Shown: one piece after another, positions 12,401 to 24,160 of the stretch
How positions within the stretch are numbered: position 1 is the stretch's first letter
Layout of the letters: each line of letters opens with the position of its first letter
NCBI GenBank assembly: GCA_022559845.1
Contig: CM040128.1
Coordinates: forward strand, 178,924,413-178,988,412
Direction: 5' to 3'
DNA from: Amorphophallus konjac
Taxonomy: Eukaryota; Streptophyta; Magnoliopsida; Alismatales; Araceae
Length of the DNA: 64,000 nucleotides
The notes under the pieces: model-generated
Seen by the model: only the letters and a program-made list of their open reading frames with translations
Told to the model about the DNA's origin: nothing
Databases searched by the model: none
Translations under genes and position numbers: made by a program

Positions 12401-13840
12401 CAGCTTATCAGCTCGAAGAGCCGAAATAAGTGACACAGAGTTGTGATGCTTAACACCCACAAAAGAGAGTCTCGGGTGCCTAGTAAAAGACACCGAGCCA
12501 GAACTACAATGAACATTGGCCTCATATCGAGCCAACCAATCTGCTCCTAGGATTACATCATAATCCTTCATGTCCATGCAGACTAAATCTGCTGGTAAGT
12601 TCTGTTCACCAATCATCACCGCACTAGAGGGATAGAAATACTGGATTGCTGATCTAGTGCCAATAGGGGTTGAAATCTCAAACGGAGTATCCATCAAAAT
12701 AGGTTCCACAGCTAAAGACTTAGCAAATCTCTGAGAAATAAATGAATGTGTTTCACCAGTATCGAAAAGAATAAATGCTGGCTTGTCGAGTATAATAAGT
12801 GTACCTTCGACGAGTCCACCATCCTCGGCTGTTTCCACTTCTTCTGCATACAGAGCTTGGAGCTTGCCTTGTGGTTTCTTGAAGACTTGCGGTTTTGCCG
12901 GGGTAGCTTGCTCAGACATACGAGGGCAATCAGAGATACGGTGCTCCTTGCTTCCACATCGCAGACATGCGCCTAGCTTGTGCCAGCAATCCTCCACCCT
13001 GTGGCCAGGATTATTACAAAACTTGCAAATGCCCATGTATGGAACGATAGGGCCAGGCTTCTTATCTTCATACTTCGGCATCTTTCCCTTCCATGATCCT
13101 GCTCCGGTCCACGAACTCGACCCACTCGTGGGCCTCTTCTTGATATACCCGGGTTTGACACTCCCGGAACCCGTAGGTCGTTCCTTCTTCATGCCTGTGC
13201 CACGGATCCTCTCTGTCATCTCAAGAGTATCCTCTAGAACTTGCGCTTTCCTTACCATCTTGGAATAAGTGGAAATCTCTAACGGTGCCAGTTGATTAAT
13301 ATAATGTAGCTTCAGACCATTGAGAAAACGCTTCGCCTTCATTTTCTCGGTGGAAATAAGATGTGTAGCATATCGAGAAAGCCGTGTAAATTGAGCCTCA
13401 TACTCTGCCACGGACAAACCTCGCTGTTTTAGGGCCGCGAACTCCGTCGCTTTCTTCTCTTGCACTCTATCAGAAAAATACTTGTTGTTAAAGAATTCCT
13501 CGAACTCTTCCCACGTAACCTGTCGATCACCCAGAGTCGCCTTGATAGAATCCCACCAAGTATGTGCATCACGTTCCAGTTGAAATGTGGACAAAAGGAC
13601 ACACTCCTGGTTGGTGCATTGCATAACTTCAAAGATTCTCCCCATCTCATCTAGCCAGTGCTCGGCTTGGTCGGGGTCAGTCGAACCAGCGAATCTAGGC
13701 AGATTCATTCCGCGGAAGTTCCGGTATAGATCACCGGTGCCATGCTGTGCTGCTCCTGCCTGAGCTACCTACTGAAGGGCCTGAGTAAGGCCTTGAACCG
13801 TGCGCTGTAGGTTCCTCCATTCAGCATGATCGGTTGCCAT
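9464..13840 (-). pseudogene. gag-pol: Element 2 gag-pol polyprotein with three stop codons
   Basis: One frame of 1459 codons encodes the whole polyprotein. Order from the ATG at 13,840: Gag core ([20 protein letters not shown]), two zinc knuckles ([14 protein letters not shown] and [14 protein letters not shown]), protease ([11 protein letters not shown]), reverse transcriptase ([11 protein letters not shown], catalytic DD near 11,770), RNase H ([13 protein letters not shown]), integrase (zinc region, [29 protein letters not shown]) and a chromodomain-type end (VKIQWSRCGTEEATWESEE). There are three in-frame stops: TAG at 13,769-13,771, TGA at 11,939-11,941 in the reverse transcriptase, and TAG at 11,036-11,038 after RNase H. 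No frameshift. The residue after the protease DTG is Glu where Ala or Ser is usual. The element is inactive as read but little decayed. Confidence 0.93.
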
Positions 13841-13970
13841 CTACACGAGAAATAGATTACTTAGGTTTAATCAAGATAAATAATTACACGATTAAGAAAT
13901 GATCTTAACCCAAGTTTCTACCCATTCTCACCAGGTCAGGTCCTAGACTTTTAAAAGGTTAGGGATCTAA

Positions 13971-14090
13971 TGCACCTAGACACGACCAAAACTCGGTACC
14001 TGGCGGAGGTAATCGGTCTGAAGACCACTCGCGCAAGTGTGCGACCTTCCCGATAGGCGTAGCCTAACGTTCGGACAACACCTTTTGATA
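13971..14090 (-). ncRNA. Element 2 conserved leader block with three predicted hairpins
   Basis: An ungapped 120-nt match, about 85% identical (18 differences counted by eye), to 40,202-40,321 of element 6. It lies in the untranslated leader between primer site and gag. Predicted stems are TAGGC/GCCTA, CACT/AGTG and GGTC-TTCA-GACC (the last at 14,014-14,025). Compared with element 6, the third stem changes at two pairs on both sides. Packaging or dimerisation of genomic RNA is a plausible role; that is inference. Confidence 0.7.
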
Positions 14091-14157
14091 TACCGGTTAT
14101 TGGGATGCAATGCAAGAAAACCTAAAACTTAGGAAACCTAGGAATGTAAAACCTAGG

Positions 14158-14169
14158 GCTCTGATACCA
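14158..14169 (-). promoter_or_regulatory. Element 2 primer binding site, iMet type
   Basis: TGGTATCAGAGC on the minus strand, 7 bases inside the 5' LTR end. Complementary to the 3' end of initiator Met tRNA, as in most plant LTR retrotransposons. Confidence 0.92.
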
Positions 14170-14176
14170 ACTAAAC

Positions 14177-17100
14177 TGTCATGCCCCGACGCGAAATAGC
14201 GGGACGTACAGTCGTGAACGAGCTGACAAGAGAGAGATCTATCTAAAACAATACACAAGTGCTACAAGATGGAAATACTAAATGATCAATAACCAACCAC
14301 AACTGATACAATAACCTAAAATTCAACTTAATACAATTGGAATAACAACCACTAAAACTCAATAACATAACTGAAAGTAAGATAACACACTGCTAACACA
14401 CTAGAAATGACACACTCATGACATCACTCCTGCCCTTCCCCATCGGTAAGCGTGTCACCTGAAAAGCATGGAAAGGGGGGAAAATACAACTATGAGCTGA
14501 CGCTCAGTAGGAAATAACAGACAGGTATACGTGATTAACAGTTTAATTACAATTTTAAAATATCATGCTATAAAGGATAATGCAATAAAAGGATAATGAT
14601 GATATAATGAAACAAAATTAAAGATCTTGCAAGGTCAAGAAATATACAATTGGTAATGATTAACATGGATAATAGATACAAGAATTTACAACAGGAGATA
14701 TAACCAGAGACAATAGTAAGGAATTGGCCACAAGCAAGTAATATAAGTTCATTCGCGATCAAGTAACAAGTAACAAGTAACAAGTAACAACAGATGTTTG
14801 TCATAGACGCAACAAGCAAGCAAGTATTTCGGTGTAATGCCCCACCATGTCATTAGCATCCCATGGGCTCAGTAATTTTTCGGGCGCTCTCCCCAGGACC
14901 AGACCGGGCCCTTATAATGCGATGGCATTTATTTTTATGGGCCCAAAGTCCCACATGTCCAGACATTCAGTCAATTTTAATGGCCAATCAATCAGAGGAA
15001 TTTCTGTCAAGAGTATGAGATTTAAGGACTAACATGTCCTTGGATTCCAAACAAAAACTCGATTGATACGGTCACTCTGGTGCCGTATTATAAGAACTGG
15101 ACCAAAGCTTGGTCCGTGGGGTCAAGAAAGAACGGCTGACAGTATACCATTCAAGTGTGTAAGTAATACATTCTACTGGAGTAATAGTGACTAAAACAGC
15201 AACTTAACAATCCATTTAATCCTAATCACCAAGTTAATATATCAAAGATTATCCATTATCATTTGCATTAAGACAATTGCCAAAAAGCTAATTCAAGGTG
15301 ATAAGGTAAAGGAACAAGCTTGTACAGGAAGGAAATAGCATGTATTAACAGAGATTTAGTTACACCATTAACCACTAATTATGTGGGTTTCTATTTAACC
15401 ATTGTATATATTGTAATTAAGATGATGAATGGCATGTTTTTACATCATGATAGAACATAGGAACCAAAGCAATTTGAAATCATAAGGTGCATGAATAGGT
15501 CACTGGTTCTTCCAGAATATACTTTTCAATAGGTCTAAGTTAATTAGGTCGATCCCCTAATGATCCGGATCGATCCACGGGTCGTAAAATGATGAAAACC
15601 GGGTTTCTGGTGCATGGGTCGACCCCTGGGGTCGACCCCTGCAAAACTGGGGTCTGCCTGCTAGATGGGTCGACCCCTGGGGTCGACCCCAAGGGTCGAC
15701 CCCCACACTTTCTGCAGATGGGTCGACCCCAGGGGTCGACCCCTTGCAGGGGCAGGATGGGTCGACCCCAGGGGTCGACCCTCGGGCCTGCCAGAATACC
15801 CAGAAAATGGGTTGACCCCTGCAAGAACAGAAACGGTCTTTGCTCCGGAAAACGCATAAACTCACCCAATTGAGGTCCAATTGAGTTGGGATCTTAACCA
15901 CATGATCTAAGGTTATGAATATACATACTAGGGTCATAAAACAAGTGATTTGAAATACTAATTTCAACAGAAATCAATTAAATCTTAACCTATTCTATGA
16001 AGATCACATGAAGACCTAATCCTTGACATGCTATTACTAAATCTTAAAATTCTCCCAACATACACAACGGAATTTGGGGCTTTTGGTGTCAAAAGAAAGC
16101 TGACTTGATGCTGAATCCAACCATGTATTATAAGCTATATGTGGATCAAGTTATCTAACTCGAAATCAGCCCGTAATCAAGATCTAACTCTAAGGGTCAC
16201 AAAATAAATTAAGTTCTAGACATGCTCTCACTAAAAATCAAAATTTTCCAAGCATGCTCAATTAAAATTGGGGCTTTCTACATTAAATGAAATCTAATAA
16301 CATGCTGATTACATCATATAAGTTAATTAGAGTTTGGCCTGTTAAACCTACCTCAAACGAAGAGGGAACTTAGAAACCCTAGAATGAAGAACGAATGGAC
16401 AGCACCTTAGAAAACCCACGATATCTCCTTAGATACCTGATAAAAATTGGGGCTTTTAGTCCCATTGGATAGATCTCGTCGAGAGGAACAATTTGCTATA
16501 TTCATGTTCGAATTCTGGTTGAGAATTTCTACCTCAATTGAAGAAACAAAGAAGGAAGAAGGAAGCCGACGGCCTGCCGACACACCTTCACAAATCGAGC
16601 AAGAACTCCCTGGATCTGAAACTTCAGCAAACCCCACAGCCACCAAACGAAAATAGACTTGAAGAACTACGTTTCTATAGGTCATGAAGCTTCTGGAGCC
16701 TTCGGAGTTGGGAGTATTCGGTGCTGCAAGTTACGTGTTTAGAAACGGCGTCGGAATCCTTGACTCCACCAAAGCTATGTCGGCAGCACGTTTTAGGGCT
16801 AGGTTTACCTCAAATTGATTGAGGGTAAATGTTCCTTACATTGTGGCCTTCCATTTGCCACTGATTTGAGATCATTTGGTTGAGTATTAAGGTCGAATTT
16901 CACGTTTTAATCCAAGGTTAGGTAAGGGTCAAAAAGTGTGTACTTTTGGGCTTAATCTCTAAATAGATCTTACCACGGATTTATAATGGCTTAATGCCAG
17001 AAGGAAAAGTTATTATCTACATCGACCTTAACCTGTTTATTATTTTTATGGATTTTTATAAGGTAGTCGGATTTTCACTTATACTATTTCTAACGAATTA

Positions 17101-17208
17101 AATATTAATAAATCTAAAATTCAATTATTAATTCAATAAAATTCTATTCTTAATTAATAAAAGCTTAATAAATATATTGGGCTTAATTAAATAATTCGGG
17201 ATCTTACA
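14177..17208 (-). repeat. Element 2 5' LTR, 3032 bp
   Basis: Starts TGTAAGATCCCG at 17,208 and ends ...ATGACA at 14,177. It contains the palindrome array (15,615-15,820). It is long for an LTR but within the range of Tekay-like elements. No coding content. Confidence 0.88.
15615..15820. repeat. GGTCGACC palindrome array, 5' LTR copy of element 2
   Basis: Nine perfect cores plus one degenerate core (ggttgacc). The arrangement differs from the 3' LTR copy by gain or loss of units, while flanking LTR sequence stays collinear. Confidence 0.9.
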
Positions 17209-17886
17209 ATACATCATGATTGATACTTAACTTTCTTGATATTCCACAGAAATTCACGAAGTACTTGCTCATAAGAAAAAGATATTGGAAGTGATGATTA
17301 TGTGGCTTGCTAGTACATTCTCGGCCATATCATGTTCTTATAACATTTTCTTATTCTATCTTCATGATCATCGTGTTACTTTCATTTAATCACGTGTTTG
17401 ATCGCATTCGCATGATTTTACCTTATTCCTCTAGAGCAAAAACGTTAATTACTTTAATGATGCCTTCATGTTGATGCGAAGATACCTACTGGGCAAGTGT
17501 GCTCATTACCTATTTCTATTCTTTTTCTGGAAATGAAAGTGATTCGAATTCGGATTCGGGTTATACAAGTAGCGGGTCCGAGAGCGAATGAAGGTATTAT
17601 CAAAGATGAGAGTGAAGACTTAGAAAAGTCTATATTGTTTAGATTGAGTCTATGTAATTTTCCTATTTCTTGAGTCTGATAGATTGGAATAAGTTGAATT
17701 AGTGGTTGTATTTGAATACTTGATTATTATGAAATAAAGTTGAAGTTGAGTAAATATTGTGCAATTGCATTTATGTGTGTGATTGTCTTGCGCTGTGATC
17801 ATTCTTGCTTGCAAGAGGCTTACTATGCCGGCTATTCGCGTTTCTCGAGCGAGTCTTCGGCTGTCATAAAGGCTCGGGACGTGATA
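17209..17886 (+). repeat. Element 3 5' LTR, 3' portion only
   Basis: Matches 22,838-23,512 along its length with scattered substitutions. It ends ...CGTGATA where the partner ends CGTGACA. The missing front of this LTR should lie left of element 1. Confidence 0.87.
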
Positions 17887-17893
17887 GTTAAGT

Positions 17894-17905
17894 TGGTATC
17901 AGAGC
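17894..17905 (+). promoter_or_regulatory. Element 3 primer binding site, iMet type
   Basis: TGGTATCAGAGC, 7 bases after the LTR end. Confidence 0.92.
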
Positions 17906-18120
17906 CTAAGTCTCAGAACTTAGGAAGAAGAGTCATGTCATAGGATAAGTCCAAGGTTTAAGGACCCATACCTATGAACTATGGAAGAAATTTCCACACC
18001 CATGTGAGAATTGGGTAGAACCCGGGATAAGATAGTTAATTAGTTTTAAGATTGATTTTTCCTTCCAATTCCATGAGAAATAACAAGTTGTTATTTTCTC
18101 TCAGGTACACTATTATTATC

Positions 18121-20573
18121 ATGGCTCATCACATAAATTGGGATGGCATGCAACAAACGGTTGCTGGCCTCACTCAGGCATTACAAACCATGGCGCAAGC
18201 TGGCGCAGGAGCAAGGGCTGGTGATCTGCATCGCAACTTTCGGAGCTTAAAACCTCCGCGTTTCGATGGTTCTTCTAATCCTGACGAGGTAGAGAACTGG
18301 ATAGATGAAATGAACCATATCTTTGATGTTATCCAATGCACCGATCAGGAGAAGGTGCGTCTCGCACCCTTTGAACTCAACAAAGATGCTCGCACATGGT
18401 GGAAGTCGGTCCCAGCACCTCCGGCCGATGCGCCTCATACGTGGGATGGTTTTCTTTCCATATTCCGTGCCAAGTACTTTTCTGAGCACGTAAAGGAACG
18501 AAAGGCTATGGAGTTCGCCACTCTTCGGCAAGGAATGATGACGGTTGCCGAATATGAACTACAATTCTCAAGGCTTGCACCTTACGCATCGCATCTTATC
18601 AGCACCGATTTATTGAAGGCTAATCAGTTCATGGACGGGTTACGACCCGGTTTCATTCAGCAGCTCGGGACCCAAAACATCCATACTTATGCGGAAATGG
18701 TTCAATGAGCGTATTTGTGTGAAAGGACCTTGGAAAAGTTCAAAAAATTAAAAGGGAAAGGAGAGGAGTCTAGCCGACGCTCATATCGGCGTTATAAGAA
18801 AGAAAAGTTCAGCATCACGGAGCCTTACAAGAGCCGTGATAGTAAGAAAAGATCCAGGAATGGGAATGGTGGAAGTTCCCATAAGTAAAAGAAAGTCAAG
18901 TAGGAGAAGGAGCAGGTCGCCACGGCTGCACATTTTGTGAAAAATTCGGCCATTCGGCTGAGGAGTGTTGGAAGCACCATGGCGCTTGTTTACATTGTGG
19001 AAGCAGGGAGCATCGCATGCCAGATTGCCCCGTTATGAAAGACCAATCGTCTGGTGGAGGACGTCGGAGGCAGGCTCGCCTCAATGCCGTTCTAGAAGAA
19101 GAGGAAGCACCCAGAGATGGTGGGCTTATGGAAGGTACTCTTCAAATTTGTTCTCATCTTGCATTTGTGCTATTTGACACTGGTGCCTCTCATTCTTTTA
19201 TCTCCACTTTTTTTACAAAAATATTATCAATTGCATCAGTCCCCTTACCTTCAGATCTCGCTATTTCCACACCCTTAGGTCTTGGAACAAAGCTTACCGA
19301 CTATTATCCTGATAGCGAAGTGATAGTAGAAGGTTACAATCTCCCCGCAAACTTAGTATGCCTTGACATGAAAGGTTATGATGCCATTTTAGGGGTAGAT
19401 TGGCTTGTAGATCATGACGCTTATATCAATTGCCGAAATAAGATTATATCCTTTCGAAAGCCCGATCTTCCGAGATTCTCTTTTCTTGGCATCAAGTACA
19501 AGAAGCATCCTACTATCATATCTTCTCTTTACGCTTGCAAACTTATCTCACAAGGAAGTGAAGCTTTTCTTGCTTCTGTCATTGTTACCGAATCCAAGGA
19601 GATTATCTTAGCGAACATTCCTATTGTAAATGAGTTTCCTGATGTGTTCCCGTCTGAATTACCCAGTTTTCTGCCCGAAAGGGAAGTGAACTTCACTATT
19701 GAACTCATCCCAAGAGCAACACCTGTTTCTATAGCCCCTTACAGGATGTCCCCCACAGAACTCAAGGAATTAAAAGAGGAGTTGCAGGAATTACTAGACA
19801 AAGGCTTCATCAGACCTAGCACATCCCCTTGGGATGCGCCGGTTCTATTTGTCAAGAAAAAGGATGGTTCTCTCAGGCTATGCATCGATTACCGGCGACT
19901 GAATCAACTCACAATTAAAAATAAGTATCCATTGCCACGTATTGATGAGCTCTTCGACCAGCTTTCCGGAGTAGAATATTTTCTAAGATAGACCTCAGCT
20001 TAGGTTATCATTAGCTTAGAATTAAAGAAGAGGACATTTATAAATCTACTTTTCGAAGTCATTATGGCCACTATGAATTCGTGGTAATGCCATTCGGATT
20101 AAATAATGTCCCGGCAGCATTCATGCAACTTATGAACAGTGTTTTCCAGCCATATCTGGACCAGTTTATCGTCGTCTTCATTTGATGATATCTTGATATA
20201 CTCCAAGACAAAGGAGGAACATGAAGAACATTTGAAAATAACTTTGCAAACACTTAGAGAACATAAACTCTATGCCAAGCTAAATAAATGTGAATTTTGA
20301 CTCAAGGAAGTTTCATTCCTAGGCCACATTATTTCAAAAGAAGGTATCGATGTGGATCCTTCTAAGGTAGAAGTTGTCAAGAATTGGAGCCGGCCAACGA
20401 CCGTATCAGAAGTACGAAGTTTTCTGTGTCTAGCTGGTTATTATAGAAGATTCATTTAAGATTTTTCAAAGATTGCAGTTCCTTTAACTAGACTGACGAG
20501 AAAAGAAAATCCTTTTGTCTGGTCAGAGGAATGTGAGAAGAGTTTTCAAACTCTTAAAAATCATCTTACTACA
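18121..20573 (+). pseudogene. gag-pol: Element 3 gag-pol remnant, truncated in reverse transcriptase
   Basis: Gag starts at the ATG at 18,121 (MAHHINWDGMQQTVAGLTQA) and is open to a TGA at 18,706-18,708. Two more stops near 18,887-18,903 and a frame change precede paired zinc knuckles ([28 protein letters not shown], from 18,927). An open segment, 19,017-19,991, holds the protease ([11 protein letters not shown]) and the start of reverse transcriptase ([17 protein letters not shown]). Later breaks are a one-base deletion near 19,978, a one-base insertion near 20,182 before the DD motif, and stops at about 20,011, 20,298 and 20,457. Homology ends near 20,573 inside the connection region. It is a relative of element 2 by domain order and sequence, more decayed, and cannot move unaided. 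Confidence 0.88.
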
Positions 20574-20598
20574 GTCTATCGGGCAACCGCTACAAGCT

Positions 20599-23512
20599 TG
20601 TAACGCACCAGTCTGGATGCGTTACACTCTGACAGTTCCGTGAAAGAGAGAACGAGCAAAAAGATTAGAACTTTGGGATCTTATCTACAAGAGATCGAGT
20701 TGGGAGAGCTTATAACATTACTAGGACTCTTAGGGATTAGGTTCTGGCAAATTAAGGACTCTAGAATCAATCTAATCTTCAAAACCCTATAAATAGGACC
20801 TAGTTCTGAACTGAGCGACCCTTACTTTTGGCTCGTGAAGAATCAAGGTAAGGAGATATAATTTCAGGTAAGTTCTTTAGAAGATTTTGTTTAGTATACT
20901 TTAGACTAATAGTTCTCCAAATTTCGTGCTAAGATATCATGCAACCAAAAAGATTGAAGCTTCCAAAGTTACTGGTTCGACCATAGTAACCTAGGAATCA
21001 GAGCTAAAGGCCACTGAAGATCAGGGAATTAGGACGTCTAAACAAGGTAATTAGCGTTCGGTTATTTAGAACCTTTTGTTCACCTTAGTTTCGTCTTCTT
21101 ACCCTCAAAATTTCACGTCCTCAGGTCAAGAGATTGAGGAGCTAGGGCAGCGTGAAGTTGCTGAAGAGTCACAAAAAGAGAGGAACTAGGGCGGTCATTG
21201 AAAGCTCAAATTAGAAGTTTAAAGCCTAGTTAAGCGGTAGGTTATCTCATGATTGGCAAAAATATCCCTCTTATTGTGTTTGATTCCATACATTATAGAC
21301 TATGAATTTCATGTTTTAGTGGGTTCATGCATACATACATATTCTTAGGCCTAATCAAAGATCAAAGATGTTATCTTGTTAATTCACTGCAACCTATGCA
21401 TCTAGATGACCTGTACTTCATTTTTTCATGATTAGGGTAGTAAATCTTTTCAAAACATAACATGGTTTCAAATTATAGTCTTTTTATTTTTAGCAGGGAC
21501 TTTGACGCATCATACTAGGACCATCATACGACTATAACGGTCTTACGATAAGCCGTCACAACCCCTGTTGTATTTAAAGTTTCTCAGTTGTCTCCGACGC
21601 ACCATAACAGGAGCATTACAATACTGTAACGGTCCTACGATAAACCGTCACAGCCTTGTGACGCGCCCATACTAGACCGTCAGAGTGCGGTTTACTGTCA
21701 AACCGAGATAGGACTGAGGACTGCCAAACTTATGAATAAGCCTATTTATCTAAGTTTTAAACCTTATTTTCATGACTTTGAGTATCTTAATTGATTCATG
21801 ATAGGAAATTGTATGATTAAAGCATTTTGAGTTATTTTAGGTTATGCTAATTTCATTGGCTAAACTCTATAGTTTTGTATCTAAATCATGATTTTTCCAA
21901 AGATGTATTGACGGGATTTTATCTTGGTTTCACATTGTTACACATTCTTTTCAATCTATAGAGTCATTTCTCTAAGTACATGGCGTATATTTAGGTATAT
22001 GTCTATTAGTTACAATTTGCACTATAGGAACACTCTTCTTGGACATAAGGACCTCTCTATTGGATATTCCTTCCAATGGACTAGGAAATCTTGTTGCAAG
22101 GCCTCCGTAATTCTCCGCGAGCCTGGGATTCTCACTCGGACGCCGAGTTGGTTGTATCATTAAAACCCAAGTGATTAGATGACACTATCGATGTTTCTGG
22201 TTATCAGTAGTGTAACAGACCTATATTGGACCATCAGGCATATGTAACGGCCCAATATACAACCGTCACAGTTAACTGAGTCCAATTACTGTTTCTGGAT
22301 TTAGTCGTTCTAACGCATCAACTCTAGACCGTCACATCATGTAACGGCCCAGTACACGACCGTCACACTGCTTGAATATTTTAACCAAGGTTTGACCAAG
22401 GGTTGATATTCCAAGGTTTCTAGATGGACTCTTGATGATCTAGAACTTATCATATTGATCAAGAAACCTAATCTAATGAATGGAAAATAAAGAACGTACC
22501 GTTATGCTGCTGATTTGTTTCCATAAGCATAACATAGTATAAGTCATTCTTGATTTCTCATAATTCTCATTAAAGCATTCATTTATTAAATTGTTGTTAT
22601 CAAGAGCTTGTTGGAATTGTACATTCTTGGCCATACTTTATTGTTACATGCGTGGAAAAAGTTTGATTTATACTCGAAGATGCGATCGAGCACTGATTGT
22701 GTTCAAGGGCTCTATGCTAGTCCCCTCGGCTGATTGTCAGGAACATACTATTATAAACCATGGGGTATGATGCTACTGGCGTCGCATTACGCTGGGAGTA
22801 CTTTCTTTATAAATAAGTGAAAATTTACAACATAATATAGCATGATTGATACTTGACTTTCTTGATATTCCACAGAAATTCACGAAGTACTTGCTCATAA
22901 GCAAAAGATACCGGAAGTGATGATTATGTGGCTTGCTAGTACATTCTCGGCCATATCATGTTCTTATAACATTTTCTCATTCTATCTTCATGATCATCAT
23001 GTTACTTTGATTTAATCGCGTGTTTGATCGCATTCGCATGATTTTACCTTATTTCTCTAGAGTAAAAATGTTAATTACTTTAATGATGCCTTCATGTTGA
23101 TGCGAAGATACCTACTGGGCAAGTGTGCTCATTACCTATTTCCATTCTTTTTCAGGAAATGAAAGTGATTCGAATTCAGATTCGGGTTATACAAGTAGCG
23201 GGTCCGAGAGTGAATGAAAGTATTATCAAAGATGAGAGTGAAGACTTAGGAAAGTCTATATTGTTTAGATTGAGTTTATGTAATTTTCTTATTTTTTGAG
23301 TCTGATAGATTGGAATAAGTTGAATTAGTGGTTGTATTTGAATACTTGATTATTATGAAATAAAGTTGAAGTTGAGTAAATATTGTGCAATTACATTTAT
23401 GTTTGTGATTGTCTTGCGCTATGATCATTCTTGCTTGCAAGAGGCTTATCATGCCTGCTGTTCGTGTTTCTCGAGGGAGTCTTCCGCTAACATAAAGGCT
23501 CGGGGCGTGACA
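20599..23512 (+). repeat. Element 3 3' LTR, about 2914 bp
   Basis: Starts TGTAACGCACC at 20,599 and ends CGTGACA at 23,512. The right end is secured by the 5' copy; the left end is the first TG after pol homology stops and is less certain. I saw no clear polypurine tract before it, which fits an internal deletion. Confidence 0.75.
21500..22375. repeat. ACGGT/ACCGT inverted-repeat units in the element 3 LTR
   Basis: Several units of the form taacggNNN...accgtcac, for example ACGGT/ACCGT at 21,629-21,648, with others near 21,536, 22,235 and 22,340. Each gives a 5-bp stem around a 10-12 base loop; extra gacgcat/gaccgtca half units sit between them. Confidence 0.7.
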
Positions 23513-24027
23513 TTGGAACTCCCTTCTTGCCGGGGTATGGGTTGACTAGGGGTGACTCTTGTCGGATGGGGGGTGGGAGGAAGATTAGTGGGCCGAAATG
23601 GGGTGCTTCCACTTGGACATGGTGTGGGGGTCTTCAAGAGAGGGGCTGGGTTGGGACGGGGTCCTATGTCCTTGGGACCATCTGGTCGTGGAGTGAACCT
23701 AGGAGGCCTAGAGAACCGCATCATTCTTAAGGGATGGTTGTCCAGGTTATCCCGGGGATGCCTTTCCTCATGCCCATAATGTTGGAGCCTCTCATAGTCA
23801 TAATAAGGATCATAGTCCGTTCCATCCGTGTCAAACCCATCCCAAGGAGATCGAGCTCTAAGGCCATGGTTCCTAGGTGGTGGTTCATTGACTTCCCGTC
23901 CAAATTCATCCCGTGGTGACCGAGCTCTAGGGCCGTAGTTCCTTTTTGCTTCAAATCGGTCAAGTCGGGTGGTGATGGTATCTAGTTGATCAAGAATGTT
24001 GTTGACGGTAGCCTCAAATCGGTCCAT
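23513..24027 (-). pseudogene. gag: Element 4 gag, N-terminal part, cut by element 3
   Basis: Minus strand, from the ATG at 24,027 (MDRFEATVNNILDQLDTITT), with a heptad-like N-terminus that suggests a coiled coil. A duplicated motif (RARSPRDEFG / RARSPWDGFD) follows, then an Arg/Pro-rich stretch. The frame is open up to the junction at 23,513, where the LTR of element 3 starts. The start was chosen because it follows the primer site and begins a plausible Gag N-terminus; an upstream ATG is in another frame. Gag identity is inferred from position and composition, since the conserved core is not in the window. Confidence 0.65.
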
Positions 24028-24145
24028 GGATACTTGTGGTGTCTCCCTAGGGTGGTCATGCAAAGGAACGATGGAAAACACAATGCAAGGGAGACCCGAA
24101 AGCCAATGCCCTAGGACTAGACATGTAGAGACAAGTCTAAAACTT

Positions 24146-24157
24146 GCTCTGATACCA
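24146..24157 (-). promoter_or_regulatory. Element 4 primer binding site, iMet type
   Basis: TGGTATCAGAGC on the minus strand, preceded (higher coordinates) by a sequence ending in CACA or CATCA that should be the LTR end. Confidence 0.88.
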
Positions 24158-24160
24158 AAT

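Larger units (their letters stand above)
7597..17208 (-). mobile_element. Element 2: Tekay/Del-like Ty3/gypsy retrotransposon (chromovirus)
   Basis: Complete internal region (9370-14,176) between a full 5' LTR (14,177-17,208) and a 3' LTR cut by element 1 (7597-9369). It has an iMet-type primer site, one gag-pol frame with a C-terminal chromodomain, and a polypurine tract. Its start (17,208, TGTAAGATCCCG) interrupts the LTR of element 3: the flank at 17,211 resumes the sequence found uninterrupted at about 22,838. Confidence 0.92.
17209..23512 (+). mobile_element. Element 3: Ty3/gypsy retrotransposon, 5' LTR truncated, pol shortened
   Basis: Plus strand. The partial 5' LTR (17,209-17,886) matches the end of the 3' LTR (about 22,838-23,512). 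In between are an iMet primer site, gag, protease and part of reverse transcriptase, after which the 3' LTR follows directly. RNase H and integrase are absent. Its right end cuts the gag of element 4. Bases 23,513-23,517 (TTGGA) are the predicted target duplication. Confidence 0.88.

Noticed and set aside
7596..17208. Segmental duplication as explanation for 7597-9369 matching 15,460-17,208
   Set aside because: Orientation, polypurine tract, primer site and gag-pol in between show an LTR pair.
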